Positions 1 to 7,870 of a DNA stretch of 14,512 nucleotides are shown piece by piece. A program made the translations under genes and the position numbers. The notes beneath the pieces were generated by a model that worked only from the letters and a program-made list of their open reading frames with translations, had not been told where the DNA came from and did not search any database. Source of the stretch: Candidatus Zhuqueibacterota bacterium 4572_119 (GTDB lineage Bacteria; Zhuqueibacterota; Zhuqueibacteria; Thermofontimicrobiales; Thermofontimicrobiaceae); the NCBI GenBank assembly GCA_002084535.1, contig NBLI01000031.1, positions 1 through 14,512 on the forward strand. Direction: 5' to 3'. Within the stretch, counting starts at the first letter, position 1. Each line of letters opens with the position of its first letter.

Positions 1-104
1 TAAAAATTAGGTATTTTCCAATCAAAACAAAAACTGTTTATATTGAAGTTATAGCACCATAATTTATGAAAAATCTTAAAATACCTGGTTTTTAGAATGG
101 ACTC
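1..104 (-). repeat. MITE-like repeat, copy 1 (cut by window edge)
   Basis: These 104 bases match 748-851 at 103 positions; the one difference is C at 75 against A at 822. The copy starts 13 bp downstream of the ompH stop codon. Its right end carries the element terminus (gactc, 100-104), after which the two copies diverge. Its left end would lie about 17 bp outside the window if it matches copy 2. An inner inverted repeat, TAAAAAYYAGGTATTTT, pairs the two sides (1-17 and 79-95). No open reading frame of note is inside. It is too small to move by itself, so a MITE or a dispersed intergenic stem-loop repeat is the best description; the family is unknown to me. Confidence 0.75.
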
Positions 105-117
105 TTAAATACAAGTT

Positions 118-666
118 TTATTTGATGGTGGAACCTTTATTCAGCTCTTCCAAAACCCGTTCAGTTAAATCATCCACATTTTTACTGACATGAAGAATAT
201 TACCTGATGCTGTATCCAGAATAAGATCATAGCCTTCTTTATCGCCGAAATCTTTAATTACACTATTAATCTTGTCCAGGACTGGCTGCAAAAGTTCCGC
301 CTGCTTTTTATAAATCTCTCCGGTTTGCGGATTATATTTTTCCTGCTGAAATTGCTGCAACCTCATGGCTAAATTTTGAATTTCCTGTTCTTTTTCCTTC
401 TTTTTGGTATCGCTGAGCAACAGACTTTGAGATTCATATTGTTCCTGAAGCTTTCTCAAATTCTCTTGCATATCACGTCCTTCAGCCTGATATTGGCGGT
501 CAATATCATCTATTTTCCTTTGCACATCCAATGCGTCTTTATATGTTGCTAATATCTTTTGAGAATGAACATAGCCGACTTTTAATTTCTGCGCAAATCC
601 GGGAGCGGCAATCAAAAGGATAACAGACAGAACTAACATGATTTTTGCTAATTTTTTAAAACCCAT
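118..666 (-). CDS. ompH: OmpH/Skp-family periplasmic chaperone
   Basis: Skp/OmpH proteins are periplasmic trimers that hold unfolded outer-membrane proteins on their way to the Bam complex. The product is about 182 residues. It has an N-terminal signal peptide (basic start, hydrophobic stretch LAKIMLVLSVILLIAAPGFA, cleavage likely just after) and then the family opening KVGYVHSQKILATY. A long charged, Gln-rich coiled-coil stretch (about residues 45-110) forms the tentacles, and a C-terminal part contains the motif YDLILDTASGNILHVS. I place the start at 666 because GGAGGG stands five bases before that ATG; an in-frame ATG four codons upstream overlaps this ribosome-binding site and is less likely. 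It lies downstream of bamA on the same strand, the classic bamA-ompH order, with a 122-bp repeat element between the two. The length is normal for the family. Confidence 0.88.
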   Translation of the reverse strand: MGFKKLAKIMLVLSVILLIAAPGFAQKLKVGYVHSQKILATYKDALDVQRKIDDIDRQYQAEGRDMQENLRKLQEQYESQSLLLSDTKKKEKEQEIQNLAMRLQQFQQEKYNPQTGEIYKKQAELLQPVLDKINSVIKDFGDKEGYDLILDTASGNILHVSKNVDDLTERVLEELNKGSTIK

Positions 667-729
667 TTTTCCCTCCATTAAGAAAAATTTTACTGTACAA
701 TATTTACTATTTTTGTTTAAATATTTTAT

Positions 730-851
730 GAGTCAACTCTAAAAAGGTAAAAATTAGGTATTTTCCAATCAAAACAAAAACTGTTTATATTGAAGTTATA
801 GCACCATAATTTATGAAAAATATTAAAATACCTGGTTTTTAGAATGGACTC
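730..851 (-). repeat. MITE-like repeat, copy 2, overlapping the bamA 3' end
   Basis: This is a complete copy of the repeat seen at 1-104. The ends are inverted: the left reads gagtcaactctaaaaa (730-745) and the reverse complement of the right reads gagtccattctaaaaa (851-836). Inside them TAAAAAYYAGGTATTTT pairs at 748-764 and 826-842, 15 of 17 matching; the left arm has about eight extra bases between the two blocks. I see no convincing target-site duplication. Bases 823-851 encode the last eight codons and the stop of bamA. As part of a bamA-ompH transcript the element would fold into a long hairpin between the two genes. Whether it moves as DNA or acts as an RNA structure cannot be told here. 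Confidence 0.78.
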
Positions 852-3093
852 CATAATCAAATCCGATAATGCCGATCATTGGCATGAATATCCGCGCCCC
901 GACTCCCAATGAACGTCTCAGGCTGAAAGGATCAGTATCAGTAACATTCATCCAGGTATTCCCGGCTTCCGCGAAAATCAATCCAAACATTGTCGGATTC
1001 GGGATGATTGGGAACCTGATTTCAGTGGTATATTTCAGCATCACCCTTCCACCGGCTGATGTGGCGTAACCTGCAAGTGGATCGTCATATCCACGTAATG
1101 GTGTCGAACGTGATAGTCCCTCACCGCCAAGAAAAAAGTATTCCAGATAGGGAATTTTTGAGTCTTTAGTCCAGCCATTTATAAATCCCGCGGTAGCGTG
1201 ATTGTAAAGCACGAACTTCCATATTGCCGGCGTAAACCAACTGGCTGACATAATATATTTGTAAAACCCGACATTACCTCCCATTATCCCACCAGCATAC
1301 TCCATTGACAAAGAAACTTCCGAACCCTCTGTAGGAAATTCAGGGCGGTTCAGGCTGTTACGGCTGATGATCTGGGTAATACTGCTGGATATTAAAGGCC
1401 AATCTTCGTTCACGATATTATTGGGATTCGCGGCTACGATGCTGTCCACAAAGTCCCACAATTCGGTACGGTCAATACGATAAATCCAGTCGCCCCGGAA
1501 ATAATTATCGGGCCAACGGAAGCGGCGTCCCAGACGAATCGATCCGCCCGAACTTCTCTGCCGGTAACCAATCCAGCGGCTGTCGCGGTTTGTGTCATAA
1601 AAACTAAATCCAGCTAAAGTTGGTGTGTCCATCAACCAGGGTTCTGTGAAACTGATTTGAAAAGAGCGGTAATACCGTCCAAAATTCCAGTCAAAACTTA
1701 ATCGCTGTCCATTTCCGAACAGGTTGTTCATTGCCACACCAATGCTGCCGATCACTTTGTCCCTTTCGCTCCAGCCGGCTGACATATTTGCCATGTCCGT
1801 CGATTTTTCTTCCACTGTAAATTTCAGATCAATTTTATCATCATCCACAGGCCAATAATCAATTTTCACATCTGAGAAATAGTTCAAAACCCAGACTTCT
1901 CGTTGACTTCTTTCCAGCGCTGCTTTGCTAAAAACCTCACCAGGCGCGATCCGCAATTCACGGCGGATCACTTTTTCTTTGGTTTTTGTATTTCCGCCTA
2001 TATGAACAAGATTAACTTTAACCGGGTCCCCTTCGGTTATAACAAAATGGATGTTCACAGTATCTTTTGCCACCGGTTTTTCTTTTGGGTCAACCCTGGA
2101 ATAAATGTATCCAGTATCATAATAAAGCGATCCTAACCGTTCCGCGATTGCTTTTTGAATTTTTTCAAAATTATAGGCGTCACCCGCTTCAAAACCTAAC
2201 AATGATGCCAGGCGCTCTTCCGGAAATAGTTCATTGCCTTCCCAGGTAATATCCCCAATATAATATCGTTCTCCTTCAAGAACGGTAATATCAATGAACA
2301 AATCTTTCATTTTATCATCGTAATAGACAGAATCTTTTACGACTTCCGCGTCCCGGAATCCCTCGTTCCTGTAAAACTGGACAATCAAATCAAGATCTTC
2401 TTTGTATTTATCTTTTTTAAAATCAGCGCCGCGCCACCAACGATCTTCCTTTGTTTCTTTCATCTGCTTGCGTAGCTTGCCATCGGTAAAATTGGTGTTT
2501 CCAAAAAAATTAATTTCTTTAATTTGAACTTTGTTTCCTTCTTTGATTTTTAAACGAAGAATAACTTTTCCTTCTTTTTCAGAATCAAAGGTTTCCGGCG
2601 TAACTTGAACTAAAAGATAGCCTTTCTCGTGGTATAACTTTTTTATCTTCCTGACTGATTTGTTTATCTGGTATGAAGACAAAACCTGTCCACGATAAAA
2701 ATCCAGTTCTTTGTCAATATCATCTTTTTTAATTTTCTTATTACCAAGCAGCTCAATTTTTTCAAGCCGGGGAAATTCCTTTACCCTGATTGTTAAATAT
2801 GCACCGCCAACAACTTCTTTATCAAGGATAATATCAATGTCGGAAAACAAATGCAAACTCCAGAGGTTCTTGATCGCTTTTTGGATATCGTCACTATTAA
2901 TTTCTTTACCGGGAGTTAAGCCGGAATTGATTTGGATAATTGTCGCGTCAGCTGTTTTATTACCCTCAACTGTAATTCCCAAAAGCTTCGTCGAAGTTCG
3001 TTGCGCGAAAATCATCTGCGGTATCGTTAACAACATTAAAAAAAAGATTAATGAAATAACGATGAGTTTATTTTGACTACCCAAAAACATCAT
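823..3093 (-). CDS. bamA: Outer membrane protein assembly factor BamA (altered C-terminus)
   Basis: BamA is the core of the Bam complex, which inserts beta-barrel proteins into the outer membrane. The 756-residue product has a signal peptide (to about residue 31, ending MIFAQ) and five POTRA domains at roughly 36-106, 108-186, 188-273, 275-356 and 358-432, each with a GN-type turn such as VEGNKT, LLGNKK, FFGNTN, WEGNEL and IGGNTK. The rest is a C-terminal Omp85 barrel with the loop-6 signature LRGYDDP. Two adjacent ATGs (3093 and 3090) follow GGAGGAG; the second is better spaced. The protein ends GFDYG followed by VHSKNQVF, and those last eight residues come from the repeat at 730-851. Other BamA proteins carry about 20 more residues here, including the closing strand with its C-terminal aromatic signal. 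This copy therefore seems to have lost strand 16, although it still ends in Phe. Confidence 0.93.
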   Translation of the reverse strand: MMFLGSQNKLIVISLIFFLMLLTIPQMIFAQRTSTKLLGITVEGNKTADATIIQINSGLTPGKEINSDDIQKAIKNLWSLHLFSDIDIILDKEVVGGAYLTIRVKEFPRLEKIELLGNKKIKKDDIDKELDFYRGQVLSSYQINKSVRKIKKLYHEKGYLLVQVTPETFDSEKEGKVILRLKIKEGNKVQIKEINFFGNTNFTDGKLRKQMKETKEDRWWRGADFKKDKYKEDLDLIVQFYRNEGFRDAEVVKDSVYYDDKMKDLFIDITVLEGERYYIGDITWEGNELFPEERLASLLGFEAGDAYNFEKIQKAIAERLGSLYYDTGYIYSRVDPKEKPVAKDTVNIHFVITEGDPVKVNLVHIGGNTKTKEKVIRRELRIAPGEVFSKAALERSQREVWVLNYFSDVKIDYWPVDDDKIDLKFTVEEKSTDMANMSAGWSERDKVIGSIGVAMNNLFGNGQRLSFDWNFGRYYRSFQISFTEPWLMDTPTLAGFSFYDTNRDSRWIGYRQRSSGGSIRLGRRFRWPDNYFRGDWIYRIDRTELWDFVDSIVAANPNNIVNEDWPLISSSITQIISRNSLNRPEFPTEGSEVSLSMEYAGGIMGGNVGFYKYIMSASWFTPAIWKFVLYNHATAGFINGWTKDSKIPYLEYFFLGGEGLSRSTPLRGYDDPLAGYATSAGGRVMLKYTTEIRFPIIPNPTMFGLIFAEAGNTWMNVTDTDPFSLRRSLGVGARIFMPMIGIIGFDYGVHSKNQVF

Positions 3094-3439
3094 TCTCCTC
3101 CATCATAATAATCTGAAAAATAAGAAATTTTTATCTAATTGTAAAGGAAAAAATAAGTTAAACCTAATTTTCTATAATTTTTAGCCTATTTTTCTTGTGC
3201 TAAATTTAAAAAGTAAAAAACTGAAACTGTAAGTAAAAATGAGTTACAATTGATTTTTGCCACAATGATCAACAAAAGAATGCCCAATGATTGGTTTGCG
3301 TTAACTTTGCGCTCCTTTTGGTTTAGCTGCCAATACAATCACAACAACTCAATGGTTAAAATTTAGTCCCACTATTTTGAGATAATTAACTATAGAAACC
3401 CTCAAAAGTTCAATTTAGCGATTCATTTTGACAAGCCCC
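3094..3439. other. Intergenic region between tamB and bamA
   Basis: This 346-bp AT-rich stretch has no convincing gene. On the minus strand the bamA ribosome-binding site (GGAGGAG, 3095-3101) is the only clear signal. A small palindrome CCAAT-g-ATTGG lies at 3284-3294. The sequence around the tamB stop (cccctt aaa aaggg, about 3437-3449) can form a short stem, but the stop codon lies inside it and no T-run follows, so I do not call a terminator. I could not pick out a confident promoter for bamA. Confidence 0.5.
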
Positions 3440-4597
3440 TTAAAAAGGGAAGGAGTGCCTCAACAAGACCCGTTTGTCTTCCCGTTTCATTAATAATAAA
3501 CTATTATAGTCATATTCCATTTGCAGCAACAAACTTGGATTTATCCGGTATTCCAATCCGAATTTGTGGCTTAACCCAAAGCCTTCGTGCTGATACCGGT
3601 AATCCATTCCAGCTTCCAATTGACCAGAGTACATCAGGAACAACTGATCTGCAAGATATTTCCCCACCATTACCTTTGTGCTTCGAAGCAGGAATAGTTT
3701 AGAGTCGAACATATAATTCCGCTCTTCATTAACATTCATTTCAATCAGGTTCCTCGTAAACCGTGAACTAAACCGCACCATATCCAATCCCAACCTTTGT
3801 TCCAATTGTCTTTCAAAAGGGCGGAACAACGGACGAAACACCATATTATCAGCGCTGATTCCAATGAGGTCGGCAGCCATTCCTTTCAAATTGGAAGCCG
3901 AATATCCCAGCGAAGCAAGGATATCTCCTTCGCTGTCACCCAATTGTGAATTTTCAGATGAAAGCTGAAACATCACATCACCCAATCTACCTCGCTTTTG
4001 CGCCTGACCGGTTTCCCGATCTTTCGTGAGCATAGTTAAATAAATATAATAAGGAAAACCGGTCGAATCTGTTACCGTCGTTCTGGCTTCGCCATAGATA
4101 ATAGGCAAAAGTGTTCGTTTATCGAAACTCACCTCAGATTCGCCATTTGCTTCCATATCAAATTCAGCGCCAACTTTTACCACCTGAAAATTGAGATTTA
4201 AATATTCAACATTGCCGCGTGATGATTCCAGCAGACCGGTTACGCCAAAGGTATTTTCCGCCAGCACACCATTAAAATTCAGCCCGCCAACACCAGCATC
4301 AAGAATCAAATCCACATACACATTGTCCAACCCGCTGGGTATTTGTCTTTTATAATGAGCATCTTTTCCAACAACGGTTCTTACATCCCACTCAATACTT
4401 TTTAGAATCTCTATGATAATTTCACTCTTACGGGTTTTTTTCTTGTTTTTGTTTACAATAAACGGAAATGTAATGTCTGCATTCTGCAATTCCAAGGTCC
4501 CACGCAAATGAGGTTTTTCAACCGGACCTGAAAAATAAAATTCCTCGTCATTATTCTTTCCTCTGAATATCATATTTCCAAACTCTTTCTTTTCCAT
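3440..4597 (-). CDS. tamB: TamB-like translocation/assembly protein, C-terminal segment
   Basis: The 385 residues are the C-terminal part of a TamB/DUF490 protein: the motif SGPVEKPHLRGTLEL near the start, beta-rich repeats, and the family's characteristic end with GRLGDVMFQLSSENSQLGDSEGDILASLGYS, then FRPFERQLEQRLGLDMVRFSS and a terminal HSFPF. TamB proteins span the periplasm and work with Omp85 proteins in envelope assembly and lipid transport. The ATG at 4597 overlaps the stop of the upstream segment by one base (TAATG) and lacks a well-placed ribosome-binding site. The same frame stays open upstream to 4633 and reads GIPLHIPGL directly before this Met, which looks like real protein sequence. 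I therefore infer that this is the tail of one gene with 4597-7515, separated by a -1 frameshift, rather than an independent gene. Translational coupling of two separate polypeptides remains possible. Confidence 0.78.
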   Translation of the reverse strand: MEKKEFGNMIFRGKNNDEEFYFSGPVEKPHLRGTLELQNADITFPFIVNKNKKKTRKSEIIIEILKSIEWDVRTVVGKDAHYKRQIPSGLDNVYVDLILDAGVGGLNFNGVLAENTFGVTGLLESSRGNVEYLNLNFQVVKVGAEFDMEANGESEVSFDKRTLLPIIYGEARTTVTDSTGFPYYIYLTMLTKDRETGQAQKRGRLGDVMFQLSSENSQLGDSEGDILASLGYSASNLKGMAADLIGISADNMVFRPLFRPFERQLEQRLGLDMVRFSSRFTRNLIEMNVNEERNYMFDSKLFLLRSTKVMVGKYLADQLFLMYSGQLEAGMDYRYQHEGFGLSHKFGLEYRINPSLLLQMEYDYNSLLLMKREDKRVLLRHSFPF

Positions 4598-7515
4598 TAA
4601 TCCCGGTATGTGCAGCGGGATTCCTTTTGGATTTTACCCGATAAAAATTCTATGTTTAAAAAACCATCATCTTCCAAATTTATTGAAAGTTCAATATTTT
4701 TAATTTCCGGGGCAACATTTGCCAGACGTAAATACCCGTCAGTCAAATCAACCTGGCAATCAGAAACACTAACATTGCCGGGTGAACCGCGCATACGGAC
4801 GAACCAATTACCGGAGCTTCTGGTCTCTTTAAAAAAAGTAGTTAATTCAGGCAAGATGGAAAGAATATTTCCATCCCCACTCATTTCGATGTCCATTTCC
4901 TTTTCTTTTGAAAAAGGGATAAAACCTTTCCCCTGAATTTTAAACTGATTGTTTCTAACAATTTGAATTTGTTTCATCCTGAGTCCGGCATTCCCAAGGG
5001 TATCACCAACCGCCGCACTATCCTGGCTAATAAAGGGATAATTTTCATCTAACTCAAGCGTCATGCTATCAAAAGAAAATTTACTTAATTTGCCATCCCT
5101 GACAGTTATCTTACCGCACAAACATGGCTCATCAATTGTGCCATGAAACCGTAAATCCGCTGAACTGGTACCGGAAAGCAATCCCGGTTCATTAAAAAAA
5201 CTTACAAATAGTGAACTCATATCGACATTATCACTATGGATGTCAAAATCAATTTCGTTTGTTTTTAAACCGTAACTCCCAATGGTTTGAAAAATGATTT
5301 CTTTATTTTTTTTCACCTGAAATTCTTCAATTGCAAAAATCTTATCCAGCAATTCAAATGATATTTTTCCGTCATAATTGCCGATACTGTTTAAAACAAC
5401 ATCGCTCAACTCCAGTTCACCGGTGATTTCAAGATTATCTAAGGAACCCATCAACCCAACAGTGCCGTACAGTTCGCCTTCTTGAACAGCTTCAGGACTC
5501 CGGTATAAAAGCTTCGCCATATCCTGCAGCGGAGCATTCGGGAAAATAACATTCGCCTGGATCGATTTATTTTTACCAAGCTGCAAAGTTCCCTCGGTCA
5601 GCAGCATACCATCTATATTCAATTTTTTAAATTCAATTATTTCTTCCTGCTGGTTTAAATCAAAATTGAATTTGAAATCTTTATCACCACTAAAAACATT
5701 CATTCCTCCCCGGATTCTTCTTTGCTTATTTTTTAAATTTACAGTAAAATTCAAATCCGCGGTACGTGTTAGTTCACTTTCTCTATTCCAATCTAAAAAT
5801 GAGGAAACAGTCATTTTGTTTTTTTCCAAATCAATTTGAATTCTGGAATCTTTTAAACTGAAATATTTTTCATAGTTTTTAAATTCCGGCAATTCTTTGA
5901 TAAGGTTGTGGAGACCTGATAAAGTAAAATGTTTTTTCTTTTTTTTGGAAAAATCAAACTCACTTTTACTTTGAAAGTGATGTGATAAAGCGTTGATGTT
6001 CAAATGTAATTTTTCATTCAGGAAACGCAGATCACCAGAAAATAAAAAGGTTGTATCAGTATTGCTCTGGTTTTTCACAACCAAATCGATGTCGCCTTTT
6101 ATTAAGTCAAATCGACCGGTTCCGCTAATACGTAAATATGCCTGACTATTCTTCAATGTCTTTATTGGAACGGGAATATATTTCTCAAATAAATTTCCAG
6201 CAACATCAACTGAATATTTTACGTTTTGCCTGTTTTTTGCAAAATCAATTTCACTGCTTGATAATAATGTCAATCCTGGTAATTTTGTTTGAACGGATTC
6301 CACCCGCAGGAGAGAGTCACTGTAGCTCAGCTTTATCCTGGTATTTTTAAAATAAAAATCATTAAAAGTTAAAGAGGGACTTTCCAGCTCACCGGAAATT
6401 TCGGGTTTCTCAAAAGTATTGGTCACCTCAAAATTAAACGAAGACGTCCCGCTAATCCATGTTTTTGCTCCGGGCGAAATATTATTTATAAAAGCCCTGG
6501 CATCAAAAGAAGAAGATTCCAGCGTTAAAGCCAATCTGGGATCAAGCATATTATTAATTTTACCCGTGATATTTACCTGTGAACCGTTAAATACCGTACT
6601 TGCGTTTTTGACTTTCAGGTTCCAATCCTCGACATCAGCGTCGATATTTATTTTTTCAAAAAACAGGTTTTTGTCCAGTAATCGAACAATTCCATCCCTA
6701 ACCGAAACGTGTCCACCAATTTCAAATCCAGGTAGATTGTCTTTTCTTTGTTTCAGCAATATTGCTCCATCAACAATTCCGGCTCTGATATCATAATACT
6801 CGGGTAAAAAGAAAGCATCTTCACGCTTTAGTTTATAATTTTTCAATTTCACATTTAGCGTGTCAAGTTTTCCCTGGTTTAAATTAATTTTGCCTGACAT
6901 ACTAAGATTAAAATTTTTCGACTTAAATACCTTGCCGACCAGCCTTGCAGTAGCGTGTTCCAGGTCTGTGGTACTGAGCCAGCCGTTAATATCATTCCCC
7001 AGTAAAATCGTTTTTTTACTGGAATCGATGTAACTGATTTTTCCTCTGGAAATGGTTATTCTTTTAATAAAACCGAAATCTTCCATTTTTTTAAAATATT
7101 TATTGGTATCAAAATCAAGCAAGGTGCTGTCAATGAGAGCTGCCGGCACATCTTTCTTTTTAATTGCGTGAGTAATTAAATGAGGCTTTACAAAAATGAC
7201 ATCCTGAGGAATTTTCTGGGGACGGAAACCGCTTTTTATTAAATTGAAAAAATTAAATCCGAATCGAACATCTTCAATTTGAAGCTGATAATATTGATCC
7301 TCAAAAAATAATTCAACTCCTTTGAGATGGATTGCGCCAATGGACACATCCAGGCTTTTAATTGAAAATTTTTCGCCCAGGACAGGTTTTAATGAGGCAA
7401 CTAAATAATTCTTAATTTTGTCATTTGCCTGAATCAGATTCCAGCCGTGATACAACACGAGTACCGAGAATCCAAAAAACAGAGCGATAACAATAATCCA
7501 TCTTCTTGTTTTCAT
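4597..7515 (-). CDS. tamB: TamB-like translocation/assembly protein, N-terminal segment
   Basis: The 972-residue product begins with a cytoplasmic basic stretch and one signal-anchor helix (about residues 5-26, IIVIALFFGFSVLVLYHGW). A long chain of beta-strand repeats of AsmA/TamB type follows, for example FSIKSLDVSIGAIHLKGVELFFED at 51-74 and repeated G-x-L-x-L-x-x-x patterns. Inner-membrane anchoring with a periplasmic beta-groove is the known TamB architecture. It lies directly upstream of bamA, a common pairing of TamB-like and Omp85 genes. The last eight residues before the stop (ESRCTYRD) follow Lys964 and look out of frame. Joined to the 4597-3440 segment the protein would be about 1358 residues, a normal TamB length. 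If translation really stops here, the product lacks the conserved C-terminal TamB domain. Confidence 0.8.
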   Translation of the reverse strand: MKTRRWIIVIALFFGFSVLVLYHGWNLIQANDKIKNYLVASLKPVLGEKFSIKSLDVSIGAIHLKGVELFFEDQYYQLQIEDVRFGFNFFNLIKSGFRPQKIPQDVIFVKPHLITHAIKKKDVPAALIDSTLLDFDTNKYFKKMEDFGFIKRITISRGKISYIDSSKKTILLGNDINGWLSTTDLEHATARLVGKVFKSKNFNLSMSGKINLNQGKLDTLNVKLKNYKLKREDAFFLPEYYDIRAGIVDGAILLKQRKDNLPGFEIGGHVSVRDGIVRLLDKNLFFEKINIDADVEDWNLKVKNASTVFNGSQVNITGKINNMLDPRLALTLESSSFDARAFINNISPGAKTWISGTSSFNFEVTNTFEKPEISGELESPSLTFNDFYFKNTRIKLSYSDSLLRVESVQTKLPGLTLLSSSEIDFAKNRQNVKYSVDVAGNLFEKYIPVPIKTLKNSQAYLRISGTGRFDLIKGDIDLVVKNQSNTDTTFLFSGDLRFLNEKLHLNINALSHHFQSKSEFDFSKKKKKHFTLSGLHNLIKELPEFKNYEKYFSLKDSRIQIDLEKNKMTVSSFLDWNRESELTRTADLNFTVNLKNKQRRIRGGMNVFSGDKDFKFNFDLNQQEEIIEFKKLNIDGMLLTEGTLQLGKNKSIQANVIFPNAPLQDMAKLLYRSPEAVQEGELYGTVGLMGSLDNLEITGELELSDVVLNSIGNYDGKISFELLDKIFAIEEFQVKKNKEIIFQTIGSYGLKTNEIDFDIHSDNVDMSSLFVSFFNEPGLLSGTSSADLRFHGTIDEPCLCGKITVRDGKLSKFSFDSMTLELDENYPFISQDSAAVGDTLGNAGLRMKQIQIVRNNQFKIQGKGFIPFSKEKEMDIEMSGDGNILSILPELTTFFKETRSSGNWFVRMRGSPGNVSVSDCQVDLTDGYLRLANVAPEIKNIELSINLEDDGFLNIEFLSGKIQKESRCTYRD
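4599..4632 (-). other. Apparent -1 frameshift site inside tamB
   Basis: On the minus strand the upstream frame reads ATC CAA AAG GAA TCC and reaches a stop eight codons after the AAG. One additional A in the A4 run (4625-4628), or a -1 slip of the ribosome on A-AAG, gives ATC CAA AAA GGA ATC CCG, that is IQKGIPLHIPGL, running straight into the downstream segment. A perfect 7-bp stem (AATCCCG at 4622-4616 with CGGGATT at 4605-4599, 10-base loop) begins one base after the slip codon. That is closer than the usual spacing of a frameshift-stimulating structure. A real indel, a sequencing or assembly error, or programmed slippage can all explain the pattern; I favour an indel or error. Confidence 0.6.
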
Positions 7516-7870
7516 AATTTATTTGTAAAATAGCATTTTTTTAAATATTACTACATAATCAGATCAGCGACATGCTGTTCCATATATTCGGGAAAAACTT
7601 TCAATTCAACTGGTCATTTACGCGAATCCCGCCAGTCAAAAATTATGGCGGTTATCTCTGTAAATAACAAATGGCGATTCTTTTGTTCGAATCACCATTC
7701 TTAAACTGCTCTCAACATATTTAAATATTAACAAAACGAAAGCGCGTCATATTTACGCTGCTAAAATTTCTTTCAAACAAAATTCGGTCATCATAAAAAT
7801 GGCTGTATATTATTTAGACGGAATTTGAGTCATAATAGTTGTACGAATAAAGTCCTCAAAAACGCTAAAG
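7516..7870. other. Intergenic region with two hairpins between uppS and tamB
   Basis: No gene is visible in these 355 bases. Two inverted repeats lie close together: ccgcca/tggcgg at 7629-7634 and 7646-7651 (6-bp stem, 11-base loop), and aatggcgattc/gaatcaccatt at 7670-7680 and 7689-7699 (11 bp with one mismatch; on the minus-strand transcript this is a G-U wobble, 8-base loop). Neither is followed by a T-run in either direction, so they are not standard intrinsic terminators. They could act as transcript-processing or attenuating structures between uppS and tamB. I see no confident promoter for tamB. Confidence 0.45.

Noticed and set aside
869..1069. Plus-strand open frame of 66 codons
   Set aside because: Lies wholly antisense to bamA, with no ribosome-binding site or recognisable domain; a shadow of the real gene. 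The other plus-strand frames over bamA, tamB, uppS, the TPR gene and the glycosyltransferase were rejected for the same reason.
3437..3449. Possible terminator at the tamB stop (cccctt/aaggg)
   Set aside because: The stem is short, includes the stop codon and is not followed by a T-run.
4597..4601. TAATG overlap as proof of two genuine, translationally coupled genes
   Set aside because: The protein-like GIPLHIPGL before the downstream Met and the missing tail domain of the upstream part favour one gene with a frameshift; coupling is kept only as an alternative.
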